Shown here: one piece after another, positions 45,665 through 53,278 of the stretch | How the letters are laid out: every line of letters begins with the position of its first letter | Numbering within the stretch: the stretch's first letter is position 1 | NCBI RefSeq assembly: GCF_014200045.1 | Contig: NZ_JACHOV010000002.1 | Location: forward strand, 124,001 to 188,000 | Reading direction: 5' to 3' | Length of the DNA stretch: 64,000 nt | DNA from: Rhizorhapis suberifaciens | GTDB lineage: Bacteria; Pseudomonadota; Alphaproteobacteria; Sphingomonadales; Sphingomonadaceae | Notes under the pieces: generated by a model | Told to the model about the DNA's origin: nothing | The model's database searches: none | What the model saw: only the letters and a program-made list of their open reading frames with translations | Program-made: the position numbers and the translations under genes

Positions 45665-46327
45665 ATGACCAACCGCCTGGCGATCTTCGACTGTGATGGA
45701 ACGCTGGTCGATAGCCAGCATAATATCTGCACCGCTATGGACCGCGCCTTTGAAGCGGTGAAGCTTGTGCCCCCGCCCCGGCACCGGACTCTGGCGGTCG
45801 TGGGGCTCAGTTTGCCTGAAGCCATGGCGGCGTTGCTGCCGGACGCGGAGGCGGATTTTCACATCCATGTGGCCGAAAATTATAAGCTCGCTTTCCAGGC
45901 GATGCGCGGCAGGGGGCTGGTGCATGAGCCGTTATATGCCGGCATTGCCGAGTTGGTGGAACGGCTCGATAAGGAAGGGTGGCTGTTGGGAGTCGCCACT
46001 GGCAAGTCGGACAGAGGATTGCAAATCTGTCTTTCTCACCACGGTTTGGTCGAGAAATTCGTGACGCTGCAGACGGCGGACCGCCATCCGTCAAAGCCTC
46101 ATCCTTCGATGATTGCGCAGGCCATGGCCGACGCGGGAGCGGCGCAGGAAACCACCGTGATGATCGGCGATACCAGCTTTGACATGGAAATGGCGGTGAA
46201 TGCGCGTACGCCTGGGTTAGGTGTTGCTTGGGGTTATCATTCGCCACAGGAACTGATCGCATCGGGCGCACGCAGCGTAGCGTTGGACGCGGACGAACTC
46301 TATGGCCATATAGCAACGCATGACTGA
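45665..46327 (+). CDS. HAD hydrolase, phosphoglycolate-phosphatase-like
   Basis: 220 aa, HAD subfamily IA. Motif I is FDCDGTLVDSQ (nucleophile Asp about residue 9), then GVATGKSDRG (motif II), KPHPSMI (motif III lysine) and MIGDTSFDMEMA (motif IV). It probably dephosphorylates phosphoglycolate or another small phosphate ester. It overlaps the following small membrane-protein gene by 8 bp. Confidence 0.88.
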   Translation: MTNRLAIFDCDGTLVDSQHNICTAMDRAFEAVKLVPPPRHRTLAVVGLSLPEAMAALLPDAEADFHIHVAENYKLAFQAMRGRGLVHEPLYAGIAELVERLDKEGWLLGVATGKSDRGLQICLSHHGLVEKFVTLQTADRHPSKPHPSMIAQAMADAGAAQETTVMIGDTSFDMEMAVNARTPGLGVAWGYHSPQELIASGARSVALDADELYGHIATHD

Positions 46328-46571
46328 GCGTGACGAACAACAAGTGCGGGAAGAAGCCGCGAAACAGCGCTTCTTCGCCATCGGACTGTTCCGCCTTTCC
46401 GGTGTTCTCATCCTGATGTTCGGCTTTTTGATCATGCTGGAAAAATTCGCCTTTGTTTCGGGCGAGAAGGCAAAGCTGATGGGCGCGATCATCGCGACAT
46501 TGGGCATGTTTCAGACGCTGATGGTGCCTAAGATCCTCGCGCGTGCGTGGCGGACGCCTCCGGAGGAGTGA
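46320..46571 (+). CDS. Small membrane protein, unknown
   Basis: 83 aa with two hydrophobic helices (about 20-40 and 53-70) between a charged N-terminus and a basic C-terminus. It sits between the HAD phosphatase, which it overlaps, and the ATP12 gene, a neighbourhood that recurs in alphaproteobacteria. No function is known to me. Confidence 0.78.
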   Translation: MTERDEQQVREEAAKQRFFAIGLFRLSGVLILMFGFLIMLEKFAFVSGEKAKLMGAIIATLGMFQTLMVPKILARAWRTPPEE

Positions 46572-46666
46572 GGCCAAGGAAAGCGAAACCGCGGGGATCA
46601 CGGCAAATAAGCCAAGCAAATTATGCAGCACTCCTATGGGGAGCGGTAATGTTAGGGTACTGATCT

Positions 46667-47359
46667 ATGAAGCGCTTTTACAAGGAAGCGGAAGCAGTCG
46701 CTGATGAAGGCGGCTATGGAATAAGGCTTGACGGGCGGCCGGTTCGAACGCCGGGACGCGCACCCCTGATGGCTCCTACAGCCGGACTTGCCGAGCGGAT
46801 CGCCCGCGAATGGGCGGAACAAGGCGAAGAGATCGACCCACGTGCGATGCGCTTTACGGGGCTCGCCAATGCCGCGATCGACAGGGTCGCGCCGGACCAT
46901 GCGGCGTTCTCCGCCGGAATTGCGGCTTATGGAGAAAGCGACCTTCTCTGCTATCGCGCGGCGGAACCGCCGCCGCTGGTCGAGCGACAGTCCGCTATTT
47001 GGGATCCGCTGCTCGACTGGGCGTTCCATCGCTATGATGTTCACTTTACCATCGTCACTGGAATCATGCACCAGCCGCAACCGGAAGCGACATTGGATCG
47101 GCTTCGGGCTGCGGTGTCCAGCCATTCGTCGTTTCTTCTGGCCGGTTTGTCGCCCATTGTTTCACTGACGGGATCACTGGTGGCAGGCTTGGCCCTGCTT
47201 GAAGGTGCGGCGGATGCCGGGGCGATTTGGGACGCGGCCCAGCTCGATGAGTTGTGGCAGGCGGAAATGTGGGGTGAAGACGCGCTTGCTGCGCAAATTC
47301 GCGCACAGAAGCGGGCGGAATATGACGATTGCGTCACTTTCTGCGCATTAGCCCAGTAA
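46667..47359 (+). CDS. ATP12 family F1-ATPase assembly chaperone
   Basis: 230 aa. ATP12 binds the F1 alpha subunit during ATP synthase assembly in mitochondria and is kept in alphaproteobacteria. Conserved blocks: the N-terminal YGIRLDGRPVRTPGRAPL, EWAEQGEEIDPRAMRFTGLANAAID, GESDLLCYRA and the C-terminal DELWQAEMWGEDALA. The ATG at 46667 gives the usual start MKRFYKEA. Confidence 0.93.
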   Translation: MKRFYKEAEAVADEGGYGIRLDGRPVRTPGRAPLMAPTAGLAERIAREWAEQGEEIDPRAMRFTGLANAAIDRVAPDHAAFSAGIAAYGESDLLCYRAAEPPPLVERQSAIWDPLLDWAFHRYDVHFTIVTGIMHQPQPEATLDRLRAAVSSHSSFLLAGLSPIVSLTGSLVAGLALLEGAADAGAIWDAAQLDELWQAEMWGEDALAAQIRAQKRAEYDDCVTFCALAQ

Positions 47360-47453
47360 TAGACATCCGGTAGCGCTGGCCTTTCCAGGCATAGGTTTCG
47401 CGTCGGCTCGCATTCCCTCTGCGACCGCGCTTCTTGATATGGAGAGACGAATA

Positions 47454-48218
47454 GTGAGCAAATTTGCATTTAATACGCTGGCAACAGCAAGCCTTATGGC
47501 CCTCGTAACGCCGGCATTGTCGCAAGAGGCCCAGCCCGCCACGCCGGCTCAACCGGCGACGCAGGCCGCTCCCGCTACTGGGCAGGCTCCTGCCGCGGGT
47601 CAAATGACGCCGGAACAGATCGCCGCCTTTAACAAGGCTGTCGCCGACTTCACCGCCGCCCAGCAGCAGCAGCAGGCAGGCGACAATGCAGGCGCTCTCG
47701 CCAAATATGAAGGAGCGCTGCCGGCGGTTCGCGCCGCAGTGAAGGCGCAGCCGGAAAACAAGGATTATAAGAACTTTCTGGCCAATGCTCTCTATGCGAC
47801 CGCCGCCGCGCAGGCGTCGACGCAGAAATTTGACGCAGCGATCAGCTCCTATCAGGAGGCTGTTCCCTATTGGCGTGACATTGTCGCCGCCAACCCGGCC
47901 GATCCCAATAACCGGAACATCTTGGCGGGTATGCTGGTGCAGCTAGGCAACAAGGCCCTTGGCGCGCAGGACAAAGCGGGTGCGAACGGCTATTACAAGG
48001 AAGCAACCGACCTTGCCCGCACGTCTGTAAAGGCCGCGCCAACCGATGCGGTCAACAACAACCTGCTGCTCTCTGCGCTTATTGGCCTCAGCCAGACCAG
48101 CGGTGACAAGGCCGTGATGGATGAGGCCCTTGCAATGGGCAAGAAGATGATGGCCGACGGGTCGATTGATGCGGTGAACAAGCCGTCAATCGAAATCATG
48201 ACCGGCCAGAAGGGATAA
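47454..48218 (+). CDS. Exported TPR-like protein
   Basis: 254 aa. A signal peptide (about 1-24, ending PALSQ) is followed by a Pro/Ala/Gln-rich linker (to about 50) and helical repeats in TPR style (residues about 60-240: LANALYATAAAQAST, ILAGMLVQLGNKALGA, LLLSALIGLSQTSGD). It is likely a periplasmic protein-interaction module. GTG 47454 lies eight bases after GGAG and is preferred to ATG 47439, which itself overlaps that ribosome binding site. Confidence 0.75.
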   Translation: MSKFAFNTLATASLMALVTPALSQEAQPATPAQPATQAAPATGQAPAAGQMTPEQIAAFNKAVADFTAAQQQQQAGDNAGALAKYEGALPAVRAAVKAQPENKDYKNFLANALYATAAAQASTQKFDAAISSYQEAVPYWRDIVAANPADPNNRNILAGMLVQLGNKALGAQDKAGANGYYKEATDLARTSVKAAPTDAVNNNLLLSALIGLSQTSGDKAVMDEALAMGKKMMADGSIDAVNKPSIEIMTGQKG

Positions 48219-48298
48219 GGGGAGCGGCCTCGTCTCCCTGGCAGGGGCGGGGCTTCCAGCCGAAGTTTGTAGTCGAGGCACGTTGGCTTGGCCGACCG

Positions 48299-48330
48299 TG
48301 TCTCGACTTCGATCGACATGAACCGAACGG
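48299..48330. repeat. Intergenic palindromic repeat, family B
   Basis: TGTCTCGACTTCGATCGACA followed by TGAACCGAACGG, between the TPR and MarR genes; same unit as at 45591-45618. Confidence 0.7.
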
Positions 48331-48366
48331 AGTTGGGTAAGGTCATCCATGCTCATTGCGAAGAGG

Positions 48367-48864
48367 TCAGCTATCGCGGCCTTGCAGCGCCGCGACCATG
48401 CTGCGGTCTTCGGGCGGAATGAGACCCTCCAGTACCCGCCAGAAGCCGGTGACGGAGCCTTGTCCGGCCTGGGCATAAGCGGCTGACATTTTTTCCCGCA
48501 GTTCGCGGAACAGCGCGGCTTCCAGCTTCGCGCCTTCCGACGTCAAACGCAGCAGCTTTTGCCGGCGATCGCGGACCCCTGCGCTGGTTTCGATATAGCC
48601 CCGCTCGATGAGATCGTTGAGCACCCGGCCCAGGGACTGCTTAGTGATCGCCAGCAGCCTCAGCAGCTCGCTGACCGTAAGGCCCGGCTGGCGGGAAATG
48701 AAATAGAGGGCACGGTGATGCGCGCGGCCCAGGCCCTGCTTCGCCAGCGTCTGGTCAATGGCCCGCGTCATGTTAGAATAGCCGAAATAGAGCAGTTCAA
48801 CACCGCGCCTGATCTCGTCTTCCCGCAAAAACAACGGCGACGCGTTGGAAATTTGGACAGTCAT
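48367..48864 (-). CDS. MarR family transcriptional regulator
   Basis: 165 aa with a winged helix-turn-helix (HHRALYFISRQPGLTVSELLRLL, then the recognition helix TKQSLGRVLNDLIERGYIE, and the wing DRRQKLLRLT). It reads divergently from ilvE with 88 bp between them, so it could act on ilvE or itself; no operator is evident to me. A longer alphaproteobacterial PetP-like form of MarR is plausible. Confidence 0.88.
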   Translation of the reverse strand: MTVQISNASPLFLREDEIRRGVELLYFGYSNMTRAIDQTLAKQGLGRAHHRALYFISRQPGLTVSELLRLLAITKQSLGRVLNDLIERGYIETSAGVRDRRQKLLRLTSEGAKLEAALFRELREKMSAAYAQAGQGSVTGFWRVLEGLIPPEDRSMVAALQGRDS

Positions 48865-48952
48865 CTTGACCTATCTTGCCGCAAGTCATAAGGCATGGCA
48901 AGTTTAATGCGCTGATTAGCGCGCGATCGTAACATTATTATGGAATTGTCAA

Positions 48953-49834
48953 ATGGCTCTTGATGAACGTCCCTATAATGACCGTGATGGGTGGATCTGG
49001 TTCGACGGGAAACTGGTGCCCTGGCGGGAAGCCAACGTACACATTCTGACGCATGCCATGCATTATGCTTCCAGCGTCTTTGAAGGGCAACGCTCCTATG
49101 GAGGCAAGATCTTCGCGCTGACGCAGCACAGCGAAAGATTGCATAACAGCGCCAAATTGCTGGGTTTTGAAATTCCCTATTCGGTGGCGGAAATCGACGC
49201 TGCCTGCATCGAAGTGATGAAGGCGAACAACCTCACCGACTGCTATGTCCGCCCCGTCGCATGGCGCGGCCCGGAGCAAATGGGCGTCGCGGCGCAGCGC
49301 ACGAAAATCCATGTCGCCGTCGCGTGCTGGGAATGGGGCGCTTATTTCGGGGATGCCGCCAAGGGCATTCGTCTGGACATCGCGCCCTGGCGCCGTCCCG
49401 CGCCCTACACCGCGCCGACTCAGGCAAAGGCGGCGGGTTTGTACATGATCTGCACCATGTCGAAGCATCATGCCGCTGACCGCGGCTTTGACGATGCCCT
49501 GATGTTCGATTGGCGGGGTCAAGTTGCAGAGGCGACGGGCGCCAACGCTTTCTTCATCCGCGAGGGGAAGATTTATACGCCGACGCCCGATTGCTTCCTA
49601 AATGGCATTACGCGTCAAACCGTGATCGGCCTTGCCAAAAAGCGTGGCATTGAAGTGGAAGAGCGGGTGATCTGGCCCGATGAACTGGAAAGTTTCGAAC
49701 AGTTTTTCCTGACGGGAAGCGCCGCGGAGATCACGCCGGTTCAGTCGGCCGGTCCGTGGAATTTCGAGGTTGGTGCGCTCACCCTGCAATTGCAGAAGGA
49801 CTATAGCGATCTGGTCAACGGCCGTCAGGCCTGA
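48953..49834 (+). CDS. ilvE: Branched-chain amino acid aminotransferase
   Basis: 293 aa, fold-type IV PLP enzyme. It opens with WIWFDGKLVPWREANVHILTHAMHYASSVFEG, and TQAKAAGLYMIC contains the PLP lysine; GFDDALMFDWRGQVAEATGANAFF and the C-terminal TGSAAEITPV are typical. It makes or degrades Val, Leu and Ile. Monocistronic, and just upstream of tRNA-Gln. Confidence 0.94.
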   Translation: MALDERPYNDRDGWIWFDGKLVPWREANVHILTHAMHYASSVFEGQRSYGGKIFALTQHSERLHNSAKLLGFEIPYSVAEIDAACIEVMKANNLTDCYVRPVAWRGPEQMGVAAQRTKIHVAVACWEWGAYFGDAAKGIRLDIAPWRRPAPYTAPTQAKAAGLYMICTMSKHHAADRGFDDALMFDWRGQVAEATGANAFFIREGKIYTPTPDCFLNGITRQTVIGLAKKRGIEVEERVIWPDELESFEQFFLTGSAAEITPVQSAGPWNFEVGALTLQLQKDYSDLVNGRQA

Positions 49835-49933
49835 ACATTGCGCGGGAAGGGGGCAATAAAAAACCCTTTCCCGCCGCCGCGTCCTGAGTATAAGGGCGCC
49901 TCCCCGGTGGACATGACCCGCCGTCGGCGATAT

Positions 49934-50008
49934 TGGGGCGTAGCCAAGCGGTAAGGCACCGGTTTTTGGTACCGGCATGCGGAGGTTCGAATCCTCCCGC
50001 CCCAGCCA
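49934..50008 (+). tRNA. tRNA-Gln (anticodon UUG)
   Basis: Cloverleaf is complete: acceptor TGGGGCG pairs CGCCCCA, anticodon stem CCGGT/ACCGG with loop TTTTGGT (anticodon TTG), T arm GGAGG-TTCGAAT-CCTCC, discriminator G and an encoded CCA (50006-50008). Confidence 0.97.
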
Positions 50009-50264
50009 TTCTCAAAATTAATTGAAAACTCAATGACTTATCGTTCAGACACGCCTTGGGTTTCATCTGTGGGGTTCATTTGTGGTGCCAAGCTGAACGC
50101 GATTGACGATGCAGATGTTAAGCGCATGATTAGCGTCGAAGCGAACTGAAGCTAGTTGCCCTTAAATCAGCCGGTCATTCATATTTCCACAATTCCGGCA
50201 GTCCGCAGCCAAAAACGATGTGTGATTAACCGCTTCGCGAACGGTGCGTCCCATCCCTCGGAAG
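50009..50264. other. AT-richer gene-free flank of tRNA-Gln
   Basis: 256 bp between the tRNA and the sulfoquinovose cluster. It is visibly lower in GC than its surroundings and contains no ORF with recognisable similarity; the longest plus-strand frame (from 50032) is 38 codons. It may be the remnant of an integration event next to a tRNA, but no repeated tRNA 3' end is found within the window. Confidence 0.4.
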
Positions 50265-51344
50265 CTACAGGTGCAGCGGAGCGTGCTCGATATGTGGCAG
50301 TACATGTCGCGCAAACAGATCGGCCTCGGCCGCGTGCGGATAGCCGGACAGGATGAAGGCATCTATGCCCTCCGCCTGATAGGCGCGCAGCTTCGCCACC
50401 ACCTGGTCGGGATTACCGACGATTGCTGCCCCGCAGCCTGACCGCGCCCGGCCTATGCCGGTCCACAGATTATCCTCGATAAAACCGTCGCCGCCCGCCG
50501 CTGAGCGCAATTCGGCCTGCCGCGTGACACCGACGCTCTGCGTATCAAGCGATTTCTGACGGATCGCTTCCCCGGCATCGGCGTCCAGCTTCGACAGCAG
50601 CCGGTCGGCATAAACACGCGCCTCCTCTTCGCTTTCTCGAACGATGACATGGGCACGGTAGCCGAATTTCAGGTTGCGACCATGGCGTGCGGCGCGGGCC
50701 TTCATGTCGCCTACGATCTCGCGCACATTGGCCATAGTGTCGGGCCACATCAGATAGACATCGCACCCCTGCGCGGCCGCTTCGCGTGCATCTTCGGACA
50801 GACCGCCGAAATAAAGCGGCGGACACTTGCCCGACAGTGTGCCGATCCGCGGCGGCGCCAGGTCGAGATCGTAGAACTCGCCCTTATACTTCAGATGTTC
50901 GCCCGACAGCATGATCTTCAGAATCTGCATCACCTCGAGCGTGCGCTGGTAGCGCGGCTTGCTCTCCATCTTCTGGCCCGGAAGGTCGGACGAAATGATG
51001 TTGACGGTCAGCCGCCCATTGAGGATGCGGTCGAGCGTCGCGATGCGGCGGGCAAGCTGCGGCGGCCAGTCCTCGCCCATGCGCACCGCCCAGAGCAGGC
51101 GCATGCGTTGCACCAGCGGCGCGATGGCTCCGGCAAAGATGGTGGTGTCGATGCCCAGCTGATAGCCCGAGGGCAGCAGGATATTGTCGAACCCGCCTTT
51201 TTCCGCCTCCATTACGATATTTCGGCAGTGCTCCCAGCTGGACGCCAGCATCGGATCGGGCTGTCCCAGAAATTCATAGTCGTCGTCGCACAGTGCCGAA
51301 AACCAGCTGATTTCGCACGGATTTGGAGTTGTCTTAACGGTCAT
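50265..51344 (-). CDS. smoC: SsuD/SmoC-like flavin-dependent sulfoquinovose monooxygenase
   Basis: 359-aa LLM-class (bacterial luciferase fold) monooxygenase using FMNH2 and O2. Residues that bind the sulfonate in E. coli SsuD (W196, R226, H228, Y331) have counterparts at identical spacing: W200 in VYLMW, R230 and H232 in YRAHVIVRE, Y335 in SGYPH. In the neighbourhood of a sulfoquinovosidase the likely reaction is oxidative desulfonation of sulfoquinovose to 6-oxo-glucose and sulfite (sulfo-SMO pathway). ATG 51344 overlaps the upstream reductase stop (ATGA). A general alkanesulfonate monooxygenase is the alternative. The required flavin reductase is not in the window. Confidence 0.8.
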   Translation of the reverse strand: MTVKTTPNPCEISWFSALCDDDYEFLGQPDPMLASSWEHCRNIVMEAEKGGFDNILLPSGYQLGIDTTIFAGAIAPLVQRMRLLWAVRMGEDWPPQLARRIATLDRILNGRLTVNIISSDLPGQKMESKPRYQRTLEVMQILKIMLSGEHLKYKGEFYDLDLAPPRIGTLSGKCPPLYFGGLSEDAREAAAQGCDVYLMWPDTMANVREIVGDMKARAARHGRNLKFGYRAHVIVRESEEEARVYADRLLSKLDADAGEAIRQKSLDTQSVGVTRQAELRSAAGGDGFIEDNLWTGIGRARSGCGAAIVGNPDQVVAKLRAYQAEGIDAFILSGYPHAAEADLFARHVLPHIEHAPLHL

Positions 51345-52249
51345 GGCAGGGCCTCTCCTTTCGATGCGACCAGCACGTCGTACCATTGCGTCCGGGTCCA
51401 GCGGACCTTGAACGCGTCAACAGCCTCGACGATACGGTCGGCTTTTTGTGATCCGACGAGGGGGATCGGGCGCGCGGGATGCGCCATGATCCAGCTATAG
51501 GCTGCAGCGGTGCGGGAAACGCCGTAATCCGCGGCGATGACGTCCAGCGCCTCTGCCACCGCCTGTTCCCGCTCCGTCACCGGAAGCGCGATACGGCCGC
51601 CACCCAGGGGCGACCAGGCCATGACCGCCATGTCCATGGCAATTGCCTGGTCCAGTTCGCCATTCTCGATGGGGTTCAGGCGCAGGGGCGACAGTTCGGG
51701 CTGGGTCGACGCAATCTGCAGCGGCAGGAACTGCTGCATCGTGGCGATCTGCTGGACGGTGAAGTTGGATACACCGAAGCTGCCGATCTTGCCCGCCTTG
51801 TGCGCTTCCTCGATCACTCGGGCGATTTCGGCGGGGTGAGTGAGGATATCGGGCCGGTGGATCTGCCAGAGCTCGACATGGTCGGTCTGCAACCGCTGAA
51901 GCGAGGCATCGATGGCCGCCGCCAGATAGCGGGCACTCGAATCATAGGGAACACCCATCGAAATGCCGCCCTTGGTCGCCAGCTCAATACGGCCGCGCAG
52001 CCCGGGTTCCGCCGCCAACGCCCGGCCCAGCAGCGCTTCCGACGCGCCGAAGGGCTCATTATTGTCCGGTCCGTAAATATCCGAAGAATCCACCAGCGTG
52101 ATCCCTGCGTCCAGTGCAGCATTCAGCATGTGCACGACGGCGCCGACATCCTCCCCGCACAGCCGCCAGTTGCCCCAAGCGATGGACGAAACCTCTATGC
52201 CGCTTTTGCCAAGCGGACGGCGGAGCGAGGGGGTAGGCAATAAATCCAT
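51341..52249 (-). CDS. Aldo/keto reductase, probable SmoB-like 6-oxo-glucose reductase
   Basis: 302 aa, NAD(P)H-dependent (beta/alpha)8 reductase; catalytic tetrad Asp54, Tyr59 (VDSSDIYG), Lys93 (LATKGG) and His131 (WQIHRPD). The cofactor end shows PIPLVGSQKADRI. Between the LacI and monooxygenase genes, overlapping the latter, it fits SmoB, which reduces the aldehyde left after desulfonation (6-oxo-glucose) to glucose. That specific role is inferred from context; the family alone does not give the substrate. Confidence 0.75.
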   Translation of the reverse strand: MDLLPTPSLRRPLGKSGIEVSSIAWGNWRLCGEDVGAVVHMLNAALDAGITLVDSSDIYGPDNNEPFGASEALLGRALAAEPGLRGRIELATKGGISMGVPYDSSARYLAAAIDASLQRLQTDHVELWQIHRPDILTHPAEIARVIEEAHKAGKIGSFGVSNFTVQQIATMQQFLPLQIASTQPELSPLRLNPIENGELDQAIAMDMAVMAWSPLGGGRIALPVTEREQAVAEALDVIAADYGVSRTAAAYSWIMAHPARPIPLVGSQKADRIVEAVDAFKVRWTRTQWYDVLVASKGEALP

Positions 52250-52261
52250 GAAATCGTCCTG

Positions 52262-53278
52262 TCAGAAGGAAAAATGGGGTGATGGAGCTGCCACCGACGC
52301 GCGTTCGACCAGCAGGTGGGGCAGACGGCGATGCGTGGTCTGCGACATGTCCAGCAACAGCTCCGCCGCGACAGAGGCCAGTTCACGCGTCGGCTGATGA
52401 ATGGTCGTGAGCTGCGGCCACACCATGCGGGCCAGTGTCGTATCGTCGAAACCTGCCACCGACAGGTCTTCCGGCACGTTGAGGCCCAGATCGTGCGCGA
52501 CCGACAATACGCCCGCTGCCATGTCGTCATTGCTGGCGAATATCGCCGTCGGTCGTCGACTTGCGGAGAGAAAATAGGTCGCGGCGGCGACGCCGCTGTC
52601 GAAATCGAACTCGCCCTGCGCCACGAGTGCCGGTTCAAAGGGAATGGCCGCTCGATCCAGCGCACGGCGATAGCCGAACAGTCGTTCTTCAGAGGCCATA
52701 TGGCTGATATGCCCCTTGATGAAGCCGATCACTCGATGCCCCTTGTTGATCAGATAGGTGGTCATGTCATCGGCTGCCTGCGCATCATCCATGAATACCG
52801 ACGACGTAAGGGCATGGTTGGTCCCAGGCGAGATCCGAACGAACGGGATGTCCATGCCTTCCAGCATCTTTAGCACCGGCACGCAGTCAGTGACGGGCGA
52901 GGAGAGAATGATACCATCGACATGGGTTTCCGTGATAAGACCCCGTACCTTGTCACCAACGGTCGGATCACTCACATCCACCGGCTGCGCCAGCAGACGT
53001 ACCCCGGCGGCGTTGCAGCTTTCCCAGCAGCCCATCTGCACCTGGTTCATGTAATAGGGACTGTGATTGTCATAGATCAGCGCGATCTGTCCGGATTTCG
53101 TACCGGCGAGGATGCGTGCGGCGATGCTTGGGTGGAAATCCAGTTCCTTCATCGCCTTTTCCACACGATCCCGTGTTTCCTGGCTGACATAGCGATGGCC
53201 GTTGAGCACGCGGCTTACGGTTTTCACCGAAACCCCGGCCAGCGCGGACACATCGCGAATATTCGTTCTTTCATTCAT
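52262..53278 (-). CDS. LacI family repressor of the sulfoquinovose cluster
   Basis: 338 aa. N-terminal LacI helix-turn-helix (NIRDVSALAGVSVKTVSRVLNG, residues about 5-26, with hinge helix VEKAMKELDFHPS), then the periplasmic-binding-like sugar domain. It is embedded in the operon: the ATG overlaps the sulfoquinovosidase stop codon, and the reductase follows 12 bp later. I infer that it senses sulfoquinovose or its glycoside and binds the shared motif at 55361 and 59393. Confidence 0.85.
   Translation of the reverse strand: MNERTNIRDVSALAGVSVKTVSRVLNGHRYVSQETRDRVEKAMKELDFHPSIAARILAGTKSGQIALIYDNHSPYYMNQVQMGCWESCNAAGVRLLAQPVDVSDPTVGDKVRGLITETHVDGIILSSPVTDCVPVLKMLEGMDIPFVRISPGTNHALTSSVFMDDAQAADDMTTYLINKGHRVIGFIKGHISHMASEERLFGYRRALDRAAIPFEPALVAQGEFDFDSGVAAATYFLSASRRPTAIFASNDDMAAGVLSVAHDLGLNVPEDLSVAGFDDTTLARMVWPQLTTIHQPTRELASVAAELLLDMSQTTHRRLPHLLVERASVAAPSPHFSF

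Noticed and set aside
49815-50066. 83-codon minus-strand ORF over tRNA-Gln (AGGFEPPHAGTKNRCLTAW)
   Set aside because: It is the antisense translation of the tRNA; the same spurious peptide is common in databases.
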